Source of the DNA: an uncultured Eubacteriales bacterium
GTDB lineage: Bacteria; Bacillota; Clostridia; Oscillospirales; Oscillospiraceae
DNA: 5,774 nt
NCBI GenBank assembly: GCA_900549475.1
Contig: UROF01000049.1
Span: forward strand, 1-5,774
Direction: 5' to 3'
Positions within the stretch are counted from its first letter, which is position 1. Each line of letters opens with the position of its first letter. The notes below the pieces were generated by a model that saw only the letters and a list, made by a program, of their open reading frames with translations, ran no database searches and was not told the origin of the DNA. A program made the translations under genes and the position numbers. Shown here one piece after another: positions 1-5,774 of the stretch.

Positions 1-1658
1 TTCAACCGCTGCTCCCAATCCGCTGTGAGCTTGGGAGAGGTCAGCAGCTCCGGCAACACCGTGACCAGGTTGACGCCCGCCTTTGTAGGGATCAGGTTCT
101 TGCCCTTGCGCTCCACGAATCCGCCGGACACCAGCTTTTCAATGATGGCCGCCCTGGTCGCCGGGGTGCCCAGACCGCGCCGTTCCGCGTCCTCCGGGAT
201 GTCCTCCTTACCTGCGTTCTCCATGGCCGACAGAAGGGTATCCTCGGTGTAGGGCTTGGGGGGTGAAGTGAAGTGCTCAGTGACGGAGGCGGCGACCGGC
301 TCAAAAACCTGCCCTTCGGTCAAGGCCGGAAGGACGCCTTCGTCATCTTCATCCTCCGGCTTCTCCTTCAGGGAGGAACGGAACACCTCCTGGATGGCCC
401 GCCAGCCCTGGGAAAGCACCTGCTTTCCTTTTGCCATGAAGGTATGTCCGCCGCAGTCAAAGGTAGCCGTGACCGCCTCGTACACGAAAGGCTCCGCCGC
501 TGCACACAGCAGTTTGCAGCAGACCAGCAGAAGGATATTGCGCTCTCCCACAGGCAGCGCAGGCACATCCGCCTTTTCCAGCTCCAGGGTGGGAATCAGG
601 GCGTGGTGGTCGGATACCTCCTTGTCGTTCACCAGCGCCGCAACATCGGGGAAAAACTCCGGGCAGGCGTCGAAGGGCGGCACCCGTGCCGCCAGATGCA
701 GGGCCACGGAGGCGGTTTCCGCCATGTCGCCCGTCAGATACCGGCTGTCCGTGCGAGGATAGGTCAGCAGCTTCTTTTCATAGAGCGACTGGGCGTAGTC
801 CAGGGTTTGCTTGGCCGTGTAGCCGAACACACGGTTTGCCTCCCGCTGCAAGGTGGTCAGGTCGTACAGCTTGGGCGGCTTTTCTGTCTTTTTCTCCCGC
901 GCCACGGATACACACACGGCTTGCTGCCCGTCACAGGCGTCCCGGATGGCCTGGGCGTCCTCCATAGCTGGGATTTTTTCAGAGACCGCCTCGGCTCCCT
1001 CCAGCGCCAGCCGCACATGATGGTATTTCTCCTTGTGGAACAAAGTGATCCTGCTGTCCCGGTCGGCCAGCATCGCCAGGGTGGGTGTCTGCACCCGTCC
1101 TACATTCAGGGTGCGATGGTAGAGGACGGAGAACAGGCGGCTCGCATTGATGCCGATAAGCCAATCCGCCTTTTGGCGGCAAAGTGCCGACTGATACAGC
1201 GGGTCATAGTCCGCGCCGGGGCGCAGGTCGGAAAAGCCCTCCCGGATCGCCACGTCCTCCATCGAAGAAATCCAGAGGCGGGAGAAAGGCTTGGAACATC
1301 CGGTGGCCTCATAGACCAGCCGGAAAATCAGCTCACCCTCGCGTCCGGCATCGCAGGCGTTGACCAGCTCCGTCACATCAGGTCGTTCCATCAGAGAACG
1401 GAGAATGTGGAACTGGGCGGCCTTTTCCTCGGACACCACATAGCGGAAGGGGTTGGGCAGGATGGGAAGGTCCTCATACCGCCATTTCTTATAGCGGTCA
1501 TCGTAGGCAGCCGCGTCCGCCAGTCCCACCAGATGCCCAATGCACCAGGAGATGAGCCAACCGCCACCCTCAAAACAGCCGTCGGCCCTGGATGTAACAC
1601 CCAGGGCCGACGCGATAGATTTTGCAACACTCGGTTTCTCGCAGATCACCAGCTTCAT
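1..1658 (-). CDS. Type IA DNA topoisomerase (topoisomerase III-like), C-terminus cut off by window edge
   Basis: Translating the minus strand from ATG at 1658 gives 552 uninterrupted residues to the left edge. Seen: an N-terminal Toprim domain starting MKLVICEKPSVAKS with the conserved Glu at residue 7, the acidic motif DAGREGE at 103-109, GRVQTPTL at 187-194, the active-site region LTYPRTDS with catalytic Tyr300, a SDHHALIPT motif, and GLGTPATRA at 495-503 near the end of the core fold. These are family hallmarks of enzymes that cut and pass single strands through a 5'-phosphotyrosine. The second acidic position of the usual DxD is Gly105, which I recall as common in Firmicutes relatives. 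The start is set by GGAGG at 1666-1670, seven bases upstream, and by a 4-base ATGA overlap with the DUF4366 gene. In ICEs of this type the enzyme probably processes element DNA during transfer or replication. The missing tail may be roughly 100-200 residues. It is not the chromosomal TopA by context. Confidence 0.95.
   Translation of the reverse strand, partial: MKLVICEKPSVAKSIASALGVTSRADGCFEGGGWLISWCIGHLVGLADAAAYDDRYKKWRYEDLPILPNPFRYVVSEEKAAQFHILRSLMERPDVTELVNACDAGREGELIFRLVYEATGCSKPFSRLWISSMEDVAIREGFSDLRPGADYDPLYQSALCRQKADWLIGINASRLFSVLYHRTLNVGRVQTPTLAMLADRDSRITLFHKEKYHHVRLALEGAEAVSEKIPAMEDAQAIRDACDGQQAVCVSVAREKKTEKPPKLYDLTTLQREANRVFGYTAKQTLDYAQSLYEKKLLTYPRTDSRYLTGDMAETASVALHLAARVPPFDACPEFFPDVAALVNDKEVSDHHALIPTLELEKADVPALPVGERNILLLVCCKLLCAAAEPFVYEAVTATFDCGGHTFMAKGKQVLSQGWRAIQEVFRSSLKEKPEDEDDEGVLPALTEGQVFEPVAASVTEHFTSPPKPYTEDTLLSAMENAGKEDIPEDAERRGLGTPATRAAIIEKLVSGGFVERKGKNLIPTKAGVNLVTVLPELLTSPKLTADWEQRL
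1580..1612. repeat. Perfect 12-bp inverted repeat (hairpin) inside the start of the topoisomerase gene
   Basis: The left arm CGTCGGCCCTGG (1580-1591) and right arm CCAGGGCCGACG (1601-1612) are exact reverse complements separated by nine bases. Ten of the twelve pairs are G-C. It lies over about codons 16-27 of the topoisomerase gene. On the transcribed (minus) sense it is followed after three bases by a short TTTT run, so it resembles a weak intrinsic terminator or attenuator. Function is unknown; it may also be a chance product of GC-rich coding sequence. Confidence 0.8.
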
Positions 1659-2398
1659 TTCGTTTCCTCCGTTTCTTCTTCCTGTTCCGGTTCGTCCTCG
1701 TTGATGTAGTCCTCCTCGTCCTCGAAGTCATAGTCGTCCGGGTCCGCGCTGGCCTTGGCCGCCTGCTTGGGCTTGATGAACTTGATGTAAGCGAAGGCCC
1801 CGCCGCCGCCCAGCACCAGCAGCACCAGGACCAGCACCAGGGCGCCGCCACCGCCGGAATCCTCCTCCGGCTCCGGTTCAGGCTCCGGCTCCTCCTCCGG
1901 CGCTTTCCCGGCACACTCGCTCATATTCACCGCACAAACCGGACAGGCGGTATTCACCGCACCGGCCTGGCATTTCTCCGTACAGGTGCAGACCGCCGGG
2001 GTCTCCTGGACTTCGCCATCCTCCATCAGGGCCAGGAGGTCGGCTTCGTCCACCTGGTTCAGGAAGTGAACGGCGGTCTCCGCGTCCTCGTTGGCCCGGT
2101 CGATCAGGATGTAGAAATAGTTGCCCGCCTTGGTGGTGACCGTGATGAGCTGCTTGTCCCCGTAGAAATCGTCCACCAGGGTGGCGTTGCCCTCCGGGGT
2201 AAGGGGCTGGCCATCCGGCTCCATGCCCCCGGTGGCCTCCTCCTGGGGTTCCTCCACAGGTTCCGACGCCTCCGGCGTTTCGGTGTAGTAAGGTTCACCC
2301 TCCCCGCCGCCGGCAAAGGCAGGGAGCGCAAAGGCCGTGGCACAGAGCACCACGGCCAACATCGCCGTAAACAGCCGGATGATCTTTTTATTCTTCAT
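1655..2398 (-). CDS. DUF4366 / CD1107-family mobile element protein, secreted and membrane-anchored
   Basis: 247 residues. The N-terminus has a lysine-rich start (MKNKK), a hydrophobic core and a probable signal peptidase site after AFA at about residue 29. A folded part (about 70-130) is followed by a cysteine cluster at 137, 139, 143, 152, 155 and 162 (CTCTEKC, then CPVC), a Glu-Pro repeat (169-178), a Gly-flanked hydrophobic membrane segment (about 184-204) and a very acidic C-terminal tail. This architecture matches the DUF4366 proteins I know from Tn1549/CTn-like conjugative elements. The predicted topology puts the cysteine region outside and the acidic tail inside the cell. Its role in conjugation is not established; a surface or transfer-complex component is inferred. 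GGAGG at 2408-2412, nine bases before the ATG, supports this start. It overlaps DUF4315 by 11 bases and the topoisomerase by 4. Confidence 0.88.
   Translation of the reverse strand: MKNKKIIRLFTAMLAVVLCATAFALPAFAGGGEGEPYYTETPEASEPVEEPQEEATGGMEPDGQPLTPEGNATLVDDFYGDKQLITVTTKAGNYFYILIDRANEDAETAVHFLNQVDEADLLALMEDGEVQETPAVCTCTEKCQAGAVNTACPVCAVNMSECAGKAPEEEPEPEPEPEEDSGGGGALVLVLVLLVLGGGGAFAYIKFIKPKQAAKASADPDDYDFEDEEDYINEDEPEQEEETEETK
1860..1900 (-). repeat. Low-complexity Glu-Pro repeat in the DUF4366 gene
   Basis: Repeated CTCCGG units on the plus strand encode alternating Glu-Pro (EPEPEPEPEE) just before the membrane segment. The 10-mer CCTCCTCCGG occurs at both 1861-1870 and 1891-1900. Such a stretch could act as a stiff spacer holding the outer domain away from the membrane, and may vary in length by slippage; both points are inference. 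Confidence 0.7.
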
Positions 2399-2669
2399 AC
2401 TCGGCGTCCTCCACCTCGTTCTCGCCGGGGTCAGCCGACGCCTCCGCCTCCATCATGCCCTCCGGCAGGGTGATGAGGCCGCTGGCGTATGCCTTTAGGA
2501 AGGCCGTCAGCTCCCGGTTGTCCATCTTCACCGCCTTGACCATGCGGACGATCTCCAGGTTCTCCTCCTCCACAAGCTGCGCCTCCAGAGAGCGGAGGCG
2601 CTTCTGCTGCTCAGAGATCTTCTCCTTGGTCTTTTCGATGTCTCGGCGGATTTTCTCAACAGTTGCCAT
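2388..2669 (-). CDS. DUF4315 family protein, small coiled coil
   Basis: 93 residues starting MATVEKIRRD. Residues about 3-38 are charged with heptad-like spacing (IEKTKEKISEQQKRLRSLEA), typical of a coiled coil. A short helical part (IVRMVKAVKM, then ELTAFLKAYA) follows, and then an acidic tail ending EDAEYEE. This pattern fits DUF4315 proteins, which usually lie next to DUF4366 in Tn1549-type elements; their biochemical role is unknown to me. I chose the ATG at 2669 over an upstream in-frame TTG at 2690 because GGAG at 2680-2683 sits ten bases before it, and the longer form would start on top of that site. The gene overlaps the end of the PP-loop gene by 14 bases and the DUF4366 start by 11, suggesting coupled translation. 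No membrane segment is visible, so it is probably cytoplasmic. Confidence 0.85.
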   Translation of the reverse strand: MATVEKIRRDIEKTKEKISEQQKRLRSLEAQLVEEENLEIVRMVKAVKMDNRELTAFLKAYASGLITLPEGMMEAEASADPGENEVEDAEYEE

Positions 2670-3414
2670 GTGTGCAATTCTCCTTTCCAAACCGTTCTTT
2701 CCATGAGTAGTTGCGGCCCAGGCCCTGGACCGTTTTCAAATTGGGGCGGGCGTTGTCCTCCAGCGCGATGGCCCGCCGGAACAGGTCCGGGTGGTGGTTC
2801 CGAAGCCGTATGATCTCCTCCGCCCTCATGCTGGGGCAGAAGAAACAAGAGGACTTGCCCGGCTGGGGCAGCCCCGCCGCCTCGATCTGCCGGATGCAAT
2901 CGTCCCGCGTCCATCCCCATTCCATCAGTGGATACCATTTGCTGTACTTGGGGTCGGCCAGATCCCCCAGCAATACCTTATCGCTGCGGTAGCCTTCGCC
3001 GGCATCGTAGCCGATGAACTTGACCACCCGTTTGCCTGCCGCCCACACCTTCCGGCAGGGCGGATAATGGTTGCAGAACTTTTCCTGCGGCCCGATCTTG
3101 TGTTTCAGAGAACACCGCTTGAAGCCATAGGCCATAGAAGGCAGAGTGCCGCTCTGCAAACACTCCTGTTCCAAGGTCAGCCGCTTTCCGTCCCGCGTGG
3201 TCTTATACACTCTGGTAATGGGCGGCATCCCGTGGTCCTTCAGCCAGCGATCCATGATGTCCAGGTAGGCATAGGTGTGGGGATGCTCCGCCCCGGTATC
3301 CGCAAAGAGGATCAGGTCTACCGGGATACGGTGCTGGTGCAGACCGACTAAAAGGGCGGTGCTGTTGACACCGCCCCCATAGGAAACCATATTGATGTGT
3401 GTTTCACCTCCCAT
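2656..3414 (-). CDS. PP-loop ATPase, phosphoadenosine phosphosulfate reductase-like protein
   Basis: 252 residues. The N-terminal SYGGGVNST (11-19) is a PP-loop of the PAPS reductase/ATP-pyrophosphatase type, and LILFADTGAEHPHTY (34-48) is the second characteristic strand and loop. Further motifs are KRCSLKHKI (99-107), FIGYDAGEGYR (133-143), YPLMEWGWTRDDC (161-173) and SSCFFCPS (188-195). Cysteines at 101, 114, 120, 190 and 193 could bind metal or carry sulfur. Such proteins occur in phages and ICEs, usually annotated as PAPS reductase, but a role in sulfate assimilation is unlikely without partner genes; nucleotide or nucleic-acid modification is an inference. The start is uncertain: ATG at 3414 overlaps the upstream stop (TGATG), while a strong GGGAGGTGA lies inside this N-terminus and a second ATG (codon 9, at 3390) comes just before the PP-loop. 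It sits between genes that I expect to be adjacent in related elements. Confidence 0.8.
   Translation of the reverse strand: MGGETHINMVSYGGGVNSTALLVGLHQHRIPVDLILFADTGAEHPHTYAYLDIMDRWLKDHGMPPITRVYKTTRDGKRLTLEQECLQSGTLPSMAYGFKRCSLKHKIGPQEKFCNHYPPCRKVWAAGKRVVKFIGYDAGEGYRSDKVLLGDLADPKYSKWYPLMEWGWTRDDCIRQIEAAGLPQPGKSSCFFCPSMRAEEIIRLRNHHPDLFRRAIALEDNARPNLKTVQGLGRNYSWKERFGKENCTHGNC
3404..3412 (-). promoter_or_regulatory. Strong Shine-Dalgarno inside the first codons of the PP-loop gene
   Basis: The minus strand reads GGGAGGTGA directly after the AT of the ATG at 3414. No ATG, GTG or TTG lies at the usual 5-10 base spacing; the next in-frame ATG (3390) is 16 bases from GGAGG. It may hold terminating ribosomes for re-initiation at 3414 or support an unusual start downstream. 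This makes the start of the PP-loop protein ambiguous by eight residues. Confidence 0.5.
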
Positions 3415-5309
3415 CAGTTGTACGGCGGCCGGCCGTAGGCATGGAAATGGGATTGCCAGTAGTTGGTGTTCAAGTTCGTGTAAGAGATGGGATCTCCGCA
3501 GTGCAGCATCATATTGTCGCCTACATAAATGCCTACATGGGAGATGCCGCTGGTGTCATAGGTCCCCACGAAGAACACCAGATCACCGGGCTGGGGGTCG
3601 GATACCGGCGTGGAGATATTGTAGAGTCCCTGGGCGCCCAACCGCCCGGTGTTACACAGGCCGGTGCTGGTCAGCACATAGCTGACGAAGCCGGAACAGT
3701 CAAACGATGTCTCCGGGCTGCTCCCGCCCCACACATAGGGGTATCCCAGGTATTTCTCCGCCTCGGTGATGAGGGTGGCAAACCGTTTATCCGTCAGGTA
3801 CTCGGCGGGGATGTCCCAGGCCGTAGGCGGGTTCTCGATGTACTTGCCCACATAGCCGGAGGATGGGAACAGATCTGGGCGGTTGCCCAGGGTGGACATA
3901 TACACAGCATACATGGAAAGCTGATCCTCGCCCATGATATAGACCGGCACATGGGAGAGGTCAAAGTTTTCCAGCGTGACGGTGCAGATATACCAGGTGT
4001 ATGGCACCTCCACTTCGTACTCGTTACCCTCGCTGTCTGTCCGGGTTTCCGTCCGATACCTTATTTCGGTGGTCACAGTTTCGGTGAGGATGTACTGCTT
4101 GTCAAAGAGCATTTCCAGGTCGCTTTGCACCTCGTCCAGGGTAAACACCCCTTCATGGAGCGCCGACAGGATGGACAGCAGCACATAAGGGTCATGCTCG
4201 ATCTCGTCCAGGTCAAAGTGATATTCGTCATAGTCGTGGGTAGCCTCGTAGGTGTCCAGGTATTCTTGAAGCTCCGCCTCCATCCCGCAATAGGCGGCCT
4301 CGGCCCCGGTCAGATCCGCATCCTCCGAGAGATAGGAGGAGCCCACCAGGCCGGAGGTGCCGCCCCCAAACATGGAGGTGCAGGATTGCATCAGGCCCAT
4401 AATCAGCATAAGCATCAGCCCGATCCCGCCCACCACCAGGAGGGTGTGCTTGTTCTTCGTGACAAAGCCGCCCAGCTTCTGAGCCACGGTCCCGCCGCCC
4501 TTCTTTGCCGCGGAGGCGGCAGCCTGGGACGCCTTGCCCGCGGTCTGGGCCGCGCCGGTCCCTGCCCGATGTGCGGCAGCATACTGTTTTTGCAGTCGCT
4601 TTTTCTGCCACAGGCGGGAGATGGGATTGGATGCAATCTGGGGGTTCTCCGCCACGGCTTTCCGATAGTAGAAATCCGCATTGGCCTTGACCGCCGCCTG
4701 CTCCGCCTTTGCCGCGTCCCGCCAGGGTTTCAGCTTGCGTTCTGCCCGCCAGTTCTGGACACGGCGGTTTCCATAGCCCACAGCCTTCTCAATGCCGCGT
4801 TCTCCCAGGTGGCCCGACTGGACGCCGGAATTTTCCTGCTCCACCTCCCGGACTTTGCCGTGGATGGCCGCCCCCGCCTCTTGAATGGGGCGGGACAGCG
4901 GATTGGCATGGGGCTTTCCCGGACTCTTATTGGGGATCGCGTCCCTGGCGGCATCCAGACGATCCGCCGCCTTGTCCGACTTGCGGATGGCCCCTTGCAG
5001 CTCCGGCTTGGCCTGGTCCGCCTCGGAAAACTGCAATCGGGAGGATGGGCGGCCTGCTGCCGCCTCGCCCTCCCGATAGGCTCTGCGCTGTTTCTGGCTC
5101 TTCTTTTTGGCTGCCGCCTGTTCCCGGTGCAGTTCTGCACGGTCCACCGCTTTTCCAGCGGCGCCCGCCGTGTCGCCGGAGGCGGAATGATCCTGCTCTG
5201 GCGCCCGGTCAGAGGGATAGGTAGTCTCGCCCGTGACCAGATTGACGGATACCGCCCCGTCACGGGTCATCTTCTGCGCCTCCTTTTCGGGGGCTTTCCA
5301 TTCTTTCAA
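3414..5309 (-). CDS. Membrane-anchored NlpC/P60 peptidoglycan hydrolase of the conjugation machinery (CD1108-like)
   Basis: 631 residues. Residues 1-285 are hydrophilic and rich in Ala, Lys, Arg, Glu and Gln. KNKHTLL then leads into a membrane segment (about 289-309), followed by an extracellular region of about 200 residues and a C-terminal NlpC/P60 domain (about 510-631). The domain shows YLGYPYVWGGSSP, the nucleophile motif FDCSGFV with Cys538, GDLVFF, and SHVGIYVGD with His591; His603 in MLHCGD is a candidate third residue. Such enzymes cleave cell-wall peptides, here probably to let the transfer channel cross the wall, like the VirB1/Orf14 lysins of other conjugation systems. Positive charge before the membrane segment predicts the N-terminus inside and the enzyme outside. 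The start is TTG at 5309, set by AGGAGGTGA at 5316-5324 and a 4-base TTGA overlap with the methyltransferase stop. The long cytoplasmic part may contact other transfer proteins (inference). Confidence 0.92.
   Translation of the reverse strand: MKEWKAPEKEAQKMTRDGAVSVNLVTGETTYPSDRAPEQDHSASGDTAGAAGKAVDRAELHREQAAAKKKSQKQRRAYREGEAAAGRPSSRLQFSEADQAKPELQGAIRKSDKAADRLDAARDAIPNKSPGKPHANPLSRPIQEAGAAIHGKVREVEQENSGVQSGHLGERGIEKAVGYGNRRVQNWRAERKLKPWRDAAKAEQAAVKANADFYYRKAVAENPQIASNPISRLWQKKRLQKQYAAAHRAGTGAAQTAGKASQAAASAAKKGGGTVAQKLGGFVTKNKHTLLVVGGIGLMLMLIMGLMQSCTSMFGGGTSGLVGSSYLSEDADLTGAEAAYCGMEAELQEYLDTYEATHDYDEYHFDLDEIEHDPYVLLSILSALHEGVFTLDEVQSDLEMLFDKQYILTETVTTEIRYRTETRTDSEGNEYEVEVPYTWYICTVTLENFDLSHVPVYIMGEDQLSMYAVYMSTLGNRPDLFPSSGYVGKYIENPPTAWDIPAEYLTDKRFATLITEAEKYLGYPYVWGGSSPETSFDCSGFVSYVLTSTGLCNTGRLGAQGLYNISTPVSDPQPGDLVFFVGTYDTSGISHVGIYVGDNMMLHCGDPISYTNLNTNYWQSHFHAYGRPPYN
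3421..3437. repeat. Short inverted repeat at the end of the NlpC/P60 gene
   Basis: TACGGC and GCCGTA (6-bp arms, 5-base spacer) lie over the last codons of the hydrolase gene, seven bases before the ATG of the PP-loop gene. It could form a small hairpin near the coupled start, but a short GC-rich stem like this is also expected by chance. Confidence 0.35.
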
Positions 5310-5545
5310 GGTGCGTCACCTCCTGTTCCATAGGGGCAGATATTGACACACGCCCCGGTTTCGATCATGGCGATGTACTGGAAAATGGGATAGGCCTGGG
5401 GCGGGCAGACCGCGTTCCCCAGGGTTTTCAGCCGCAGCGCCCGGTTGTCGGTATCCTCGGTCATGCGGGGGACTCCTTCGGGCTCGGCACGCCATAGGAT
5501 GCGTCCGTCCATTTCGGGGGGAATCCCATGAGCCATTCCACCCAA
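5306..5545 (-). pseudogene. Displaced C-terminal end of the cytosine-5 DNA methyltransferase (other reading frame)
   Basis: In the frame one base back from the upstream methyltransferase part, the sequence reads WRAEPEGVPRMTED, then RLKTLGNAVCPPQAYPIF, and stops at 5306. The GNAVCPP stretch matches motif X, the last conserved motif of cytosine-5 methyltransferases, so this is the natural end of the same enzyme and not a separate gene. The part from about 5500 to 5545 is only an out-of-frame copy of the upstream part; a TTG at 5545 could start it but has no clear ribosome binding site. The stop overlaps the next gene's TTG by four bases (TTGA), the arrangement expected if this were once, or still is, the true 3' end. 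A one-base loss in this strain or an assembly error would explain the split. Confidence 0.7.
5316..5324 (-). promoter_or_regulatory. Ribosome binding site that fixes the TTG start of the NlpC/P60 gene
   Basis: The minus strand reads AGGAGGTGA, a near-perfect anti-16S match, with nine bases between GGAGG and TTG at 5309. No ATG or GTG lies at suitable spacing, so TTG is the supported start. The site is within the last codons (GTGGDAP) of the displaced methyltransferase end. Confidence 0.8.
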
Positions 5546-5774
5546 TCCGGATTCAGCGCCGCTTTCTCGGAACGGGGCTGCTCCTGCCGGATTACCTGGG
5601 CCGACAGGTTGGAGGACGGGGATTTGTCCCGGAAGGCCACCGGTTTCAGGGTGGAACGGTAGCCCTCCGACGCCGCTGTGGTCAGGTAGAACACCGCCGC
5701 CGACAGGGACAGGCTCCAGATCGTCCCGTCCTTGTTCCGCTTGCGGAATATCCCGTTGTCCGACAGGAACACAT
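5461..5774 (-). CDS. Cytosine-5 DNA methyltransferase, C-terminal part, cut at window edge and frameshifted
   Basis: The reading frame is open from the right edge to a TGA at 5461. It contains KDGTIWSLSL, SEGYRSTLKP, SNLSAQVIRQEQP and then LNPDWVEWLMGFPPKWTD, a motif I recognise from the C-terminal part of DNA methyltransferases in phages and Tn1549-like elements. After WTDASYG the frame continues with unfamiliar residues (VPSPKESPA) and stops, while the expected continuation with motif X appears in the neighbouring frame. The catalytic PC motif and SAM-binding motifs would lie right of the window, so activity cannot be judged. A GTG at 5772 is only an internal codon in my view. If expressed as read, the protein lacks motif X, which helps bind SAM, and is likely inactive. 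Such enzymes may protect element DNA from restriction in new hosts (inference). Confidence 0.72.
   Translation of the reverse strand, partial: VFLSDNGIFRKRNKDGTIWSLSLSAAVFYLTTAASEGYRSTLKPVAFRDKSPSSNLSAQVIRQEQPRSEKAALNPDWVEWLMGFPPKWTDASYGVPSPKESPA

Noticed and set aside
1580..1620. The hairpin as a full intrinsic terminator
   Set aside because: The T run after the stem is only four bases and starts three bases away, and the topoisomerase frame continues intact to the window edge, so strong termination is unlikely.
273..1709. A 478-codon open frame on the plus strand opposite the topoisomerase gene
   Set aside because: The minus strand encodes unmistakable topoisomerase motifs over the same stretch; the plus frame has no known domain and ends in low-complexity sequence.
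1622..2473. A 283-codon plus-strand frame opposite the DUF4366 gene
   Set aside because: The Arg/Leu-rich translation is what the complement of acidic and Glu-Pro codons gives. The minus strand has a signal peptide, membrane segment and good ribosome binding site.
3399..5333. A 644-codon open frame on the plus strand opposite the NlpC/P60 gene
   Set aside because: It is the complement of a clearly real gene in GC-rich DNA with few stops, has no recognisable motifs, and its composition looks like a shadow frame.
5511..5524. Programmed -1 frameshift site at the CCCCCCG run in the methyltransferase
   Set aside because: Slipping there would replace the conserved WTD residues that are intact in the first frame, and no downstream stimulatory structure is evident. 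A base loss further downstream fits better.
1..5774. CRISPR array, tRNA/rRNA gene, attachment site, origin of transfer or insertion sequence
   Set aside because: No regularly spaced repeats, cloverleaf-like elements, transposase motifs or terminal repeats were seen; nearly every base lies in the six minus-strand genes.

Overview
The window is one gene-dense block read entirely from the minus strand (right to left). It looks like part of the conjugation module of a Tn1549/CTn-type integrative and conjugative element (ICE) from a fairly GC-rich gut Clostridia (Oscillospiraceae-like) host. This rests on the set and order of gene families (membrane-anchored NlpC/P60 hydrolase, DUF4315, DUF4366/CD1107 family, type IA topoisomerase), on AGGAGG-type ribosome binding sites, and on GC-rich codons. 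The host is inferred from family knowledge; no host marker gene is present.

Layout in transcription order: (1) 5774-5306, the 3' part of a cytosine-5 DNA methyltransferase that enters from the right edge and is split between two reading frames by an apparent one-base frameshift near 5485-5505. (2) 5309-3414, a 631-residue protein with a long cytoplasmic N-terminus, one membrane segment and a C-terminal NlpC/P60 peptidase domain, starting at TTG. (3) 3414-2656, a PP-loop ATPase resembling PAPS reductase. (4) 2669-2388, a small coiled-coil DUF4315 protein. (5) 2398-1655, a secreted, membrane-anchored, cysteine-containing DUF4366 protein. (6) 1658 to the left edge, a topoisomerase III-like enzyme visible over 552 residues with its C-terminus outside the window.

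Every junction overlaps (4, 1, 14, 11 and 4 bases), so there is no intergenic space and no internal promoter or terminator that I can support. The genes are probably one translationally coupled polycistronic unit. The hydrolase would open peptidoglycan for the transfer apparatus, the DUF4366 protein would sit at the cell surface, and the topoisomerase would handle transferred or replicating element DNA. The methyltransferase and PP-loop protein look like accessory nucleic-acid-modifying genes placed among the transfer genes.

The most unusual items are a perfect 12-bp inverted repeat inside the first 30 codons of the topoisomerase gene, the frameshifted methyltransferase whose displaced end still overlaps the next start codon correctly, and the PP-loop gene between conserved transfer genes. 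I saw no clear novel system beyond these.
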